Positions 15,424 to 17,089 of a stretch of 17,089 bases of DNA are shown here, one piece after another; the stretch's first letter is position 1, and each line of letters starts with the position of its first letter. The notes beneath the pieces were generated by a model. That model had not been told where the DNA came from and did not search any database. It saw only the letters and a list, made by a program, of their open reading frames with translations. A program made the position numbers and the translations under genes. Origin of the DNA: an uncultured Collinsella sp. (GTDB lineage: Bacteria; Actinomycetota; Coriobacteriia; Coriobacteriales; Coriobacteriaceae); assembly GCA_902494685.1 (NCBI GenBank), contig CABUUE010000008.1, positions 1 to 17,089 of the forward strand, written 5' to 3'.

Positions 15424-16440
15424 TTAGGCGGCTGCGGAAGCCTTGTCGGTCGTTGCCTTGCTGTTGCTCTGCTGGCCCTCAAAATGCTTGTAGCACCAGC
15501 TGGTGACCAGCGGGGTCAATATAGCCGTCACGATTGCGCAGGCAGCAACCTGTGCCGTAGCCGTCGCGAGCACGGCGCCACCGTACATGGCCCCGTTGAC
15601 GCTTGCCATGGCAGCAGGCGTAGCCACATTGGCTCCGGCGCAGCTCGAAATGGCCGCACCTGCGACACCCGTGCCGCCCGTGAGCTTGTCGACCGCGATG
15701 ACGGGAATTGCAAAGATCACCGAGCAGATCACGCCGAGCAGAATACCGGGAAGACCGCCATTAATGAGCTGGCCAAAGGTCATGGTCGAGCCCATGGCAA
15801 AGAAGACGAGCACGATGACGGCGGAAAGTGCCGGTGCCATCATCTTCTTAAAGCTGGGGAAGACGTTGCCCAGAATAATGCCGACGACGATCGGCAGGAT
15901 GGCACCCACGAGCGACCAGCCGATCGGAGCCTGGCCGGCAGCGCCGAGCACGATCATCGTGACCGGAGGGCCGACAACGAGCGTGGTGATTGCGACAGCG
16001 CCACGCTCGGCCTCATTGCCCATGGTGCCCATCAGACCAGCGTACATAGCGTTGTTGGCGCCGGTGCAAGCCGCCAGCATCACCATGGCAGAGATGCCAA
16101 ACAGGTTGTCGTTGAACACATAAAGGATGAGCAGCGACACGGCAACGACCACGATTTGCTTGACGGCGATGATGATGGCACCGCGGGCAGCGGCGGCAGG
16201 AGCACTCTTAAACGAAATCGTCGTACCGACGATAAGCAAAAAAGCGCCCACGAGCGGGCCTGCACCCTGCTGGGTCATGCCAAGCGTAAAGCTGCCGAGC
16301 GTTTTGAACAGATCGGGGAATAGCGTGTTGAGCAGGCAGCCCAGCAGAAGCGGCACCAAAATATTGGCACCCGGGATGGAGGACATCTTAAAGAACGGCT
16401 CCTTTGCCGCCGGCGCCTCCACCACAGTCGATTCACTCAT
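15424..16440 (-). CDS. kdgT: 2-keto-3-deoxygluconate permease family transporter
   Basis: This is a 338-residue integral membrane protein of the KdgT family (2-keto-3-deoxygluconate:H+ symport). About ten hydrophobic segments alternate with short loops. Family-like stretches include IPGANILVPLLLGCLLNTLFP (a long N-terminal segment), CTGANNAMYAGLMG, and the closing SSCAGANVATPAAMASVNG. The start ATG at 16440 has AAGGAG seven bases upstream. It follows the partial short-chain dehydrogenase by 108 bp and is probably in the same operon; a strong hairpin occupies the gap. The substrate is likely ketodeoxygluconate or a close uronate catabolite, as the family and the dehydrogenase neighbour suggest, but related anions cannot be excluded. 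Confidence 0.9.
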   Translation of the reverse strand: MSESTVVEAPAAKEPFFKMSSIPGANILVPLLLGCLLNTLFPDLFKTLGSFTLGMTQQGAGPLVGAFLLIVGTTISFKSAPAAAARGAIIIAVKQIVVVAVSLLILYVFNDNLFGISAMVMLAACTGANNAMYAGLMGTMGNEAERGAVAITTLVVGPPVTMIVLGAAGQAPIGWSLVGAILPIVVGIILGNVFPSFKKMMAPALSAVIVLVFFAMGSTMTFGQLINGGLPGILLGVICSVIFAIPVIAVDKLTGGTGVAGAAISSCAGANVATPAAMASVNGAMYGGAVLATATAQVAACAIVTAILTPLVTSWCYKHFEGQQSNSKATTDKASAAA

Positions 16441-16497
16441 TTATATCTCCTTTTGATGCGTGTGGCACGCGGTCGCACGCTCCTGTGCCAGAAAGAA

Positions 16498-16529
16498 GGC
16501 GACGGTCCCGAGTCGCAGGAGCCGTCGCC
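16498..16529 (-). other. Hairpin between the dehydrogenase gene and kdgT
   Basis: GGCGACGG (16498-16505) pairs with CCGTCGCC (16522-16529), with TCC/GGA pairing inside past a one-base bulge. On the minus strand it is followed by TTCTTTCTGG, a broken U-rich tail, so partial termination between the two genes is plausible. A weaker stem, TGGCAC with GTGCCA, follows at 16463-16490. Confidence 0.55.
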
Positions 16530-16548
16530 GAATTAACGTCGCGGGGTA

Positions 16549-17089
16549 TTACCCGTCCAGAACGATGCCACCGTCGCAGTCACCGATCTCGCCGTTCACG
16601 AAGCTGGCGAGGTCGGAGGCAAAGAAGAGCACCATCTGCGCAGGCTCGCTGGCCTGGGCGGCACGGCCCAGAGGAATACCGTTGATGATGCGCTGAGAGT
16701 TCTCGTCAGAGAGAATCGAGGTCATATCGGTCAACGTGAGCGACGGGCACACAGCGTTGCAGCGAACGCCGAACCTACCGCCCTCCTTGGCGACTGCCTT
16801 GGTTAGACCGTTAACACCGGCCTTGGAGCTCGCGTAAGCCGCGGTGCCGAGCAGGCCGCCGCCGATCTTGCCAGCAACAGAGCTCACGTTGACGATAGTG
16901 CCGGCATGGGCAGCCTTAAAGTGCGGGTACACGGCGTTCATCATGGTAAAGGTGCCGTTGAGGTTGATGTCGATGGTACGGCGCCACTCGGTGTCGTCGA
17001 TCTCGTCGAACTTCTTGGTGCTGATGACGCCAGCGCAGTTGATCAGGATATTGGTTTGCGGCAGGTCTGCGAAAATCTGTTCGACGGTC
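16549..17089 (-). CDS. kduD: Short-chain dehydrogenase/reductase, KduD-like, partial at window edge
   Basis: This is the C-terminal 180 residues of a classical SDR; the start lies beyond the right edge. NCAG (from ILINCAG) stands at the usual NNAG position. The catalytic serine lies in VNVSSVAGKIG, and YASSK is the YxxxK motif. The C-terminus (NGEIGDCDGGIVLDG) resembles the family's usual INGxxxxVDGG end. The N-terminal GxxxGxG cofactor loop is not in the window. Gluconate 5-dehydrogenases and 2-dehydro-3-deoxygluconate 5-dehydrogenase (KduD) belong to this group; the adjacent kdgT makes KduD-like activity (diketo acid to ketodeoxygluconate) the best guess. The substrate is not certain, so the symbol is tentative. 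Confidence 0.8.
   Translation of the reverse strand, partial: TVEQIFADLPQTNILINCAGVISTKKFDEIDDTEWRRTIDINLNGTFTMMNAVYPHFKAAHAGTIVNVSSVAGKIGGGLLGTAAYASSKAGVNGLTKAVAKEGGRFGVRCNAVCPSLTLTDMTSILSDENSQRIINGIPLGRAAQASEPAQMVLFFASDLASFVNGEIGDCDGGIVLDG

Noticed and set aside
15418..16323. A 301-codon open frame on the plus strand opposite kdgT
   Set aside because: Low-complexity His/Asp/Arg-rich product, no ribosome binding site of note, and fully antisense to a well-supported permease.

Overview
The window reads as a chromosomal segment of an anaerobic, fermentative, GC-rich actinobacterium. A gut coriobacterium close to Collinsella is my best guess. I infer this from gene content (EngB, formate-type glycyl-radical fermentation, PTS sugar uptake, many palindromic intergenic repeats); there is no rRNA or other marker gene to confirm it. 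Every gene I can support lies on the minus strand, so transcription runs from high to low coordinates throughout.

Layout from left to right. (1) Positions 194-1604 hold a two-gene module: a DUF3990-type protein with ADP-ribosyltransferase-like motifs, overlapped by a gene for an XRE-type DNA-binding protein. A striking double dyad sits just upstream. The module is visibly more AT-rich than its surroundings and looks like a toxin-antitoxin or defence cassette. (2) Positions 1635-3004 hold housekeeping genes: GTPase engB and the MTA/SAH nucleosidase mtnN. (3) Positions 3083-4202 hold a membrane-anchored serine hydrolase of the beta-lactamase fold, broken by an apparent one-base frameshift. (4) Positions 4361-4495 hold two palindromic repeats. 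(5) Positions 4510-6369 hold pflA (radical SAM activase of pyruvate formate-lyase) and a DegV-family fatty-acid-binding protein with a clear terminator. (6) Positions 6646-12299 hold a sucrose or fructoside locus: lacI-type regulator, then an operon of an unusual GH32 enzyme, a PTS EIIBC and a canonical GH32 sucrose-6-phosphate hydrolase. Tandem LacI-type operators overlap the promoter. (7) Positions 12413-14953 hold a split pyruvate formate-lyase: pflB lacks the glycyl-radical domain, and a separate 83-residue gene supplies it. The pair is followed by a 130-bp palindrome. (8) Positions 15335-17089 hold a KdgT-type ketodeoxygluconate permease and a partial short-chain dehydrogenase, probably a uronate or ketogluconate pathway.

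How the genes work together: sugars enter through the PTS (sucrose-like) or KdgT (ketodeoxygluconate) and are converted to pyruvate, which the split PFL cleaves to formate and acetyl-CoA once PflA installs the glycyl radical. Several polycistronic messages carry strong hairpins between their genes (SDR/kdgT, EIIBC/GH32, pflB/glycyl-radical gene), which suggests that relative gene dosage is tuned by RNA processing or attenuation.

The items most worth following up are the DUF3990-XRE cassette with its dyads, the physically split PFL, the non-canonical GH32 enzyme in the PTS operon, and the palindromic intergenic elements.
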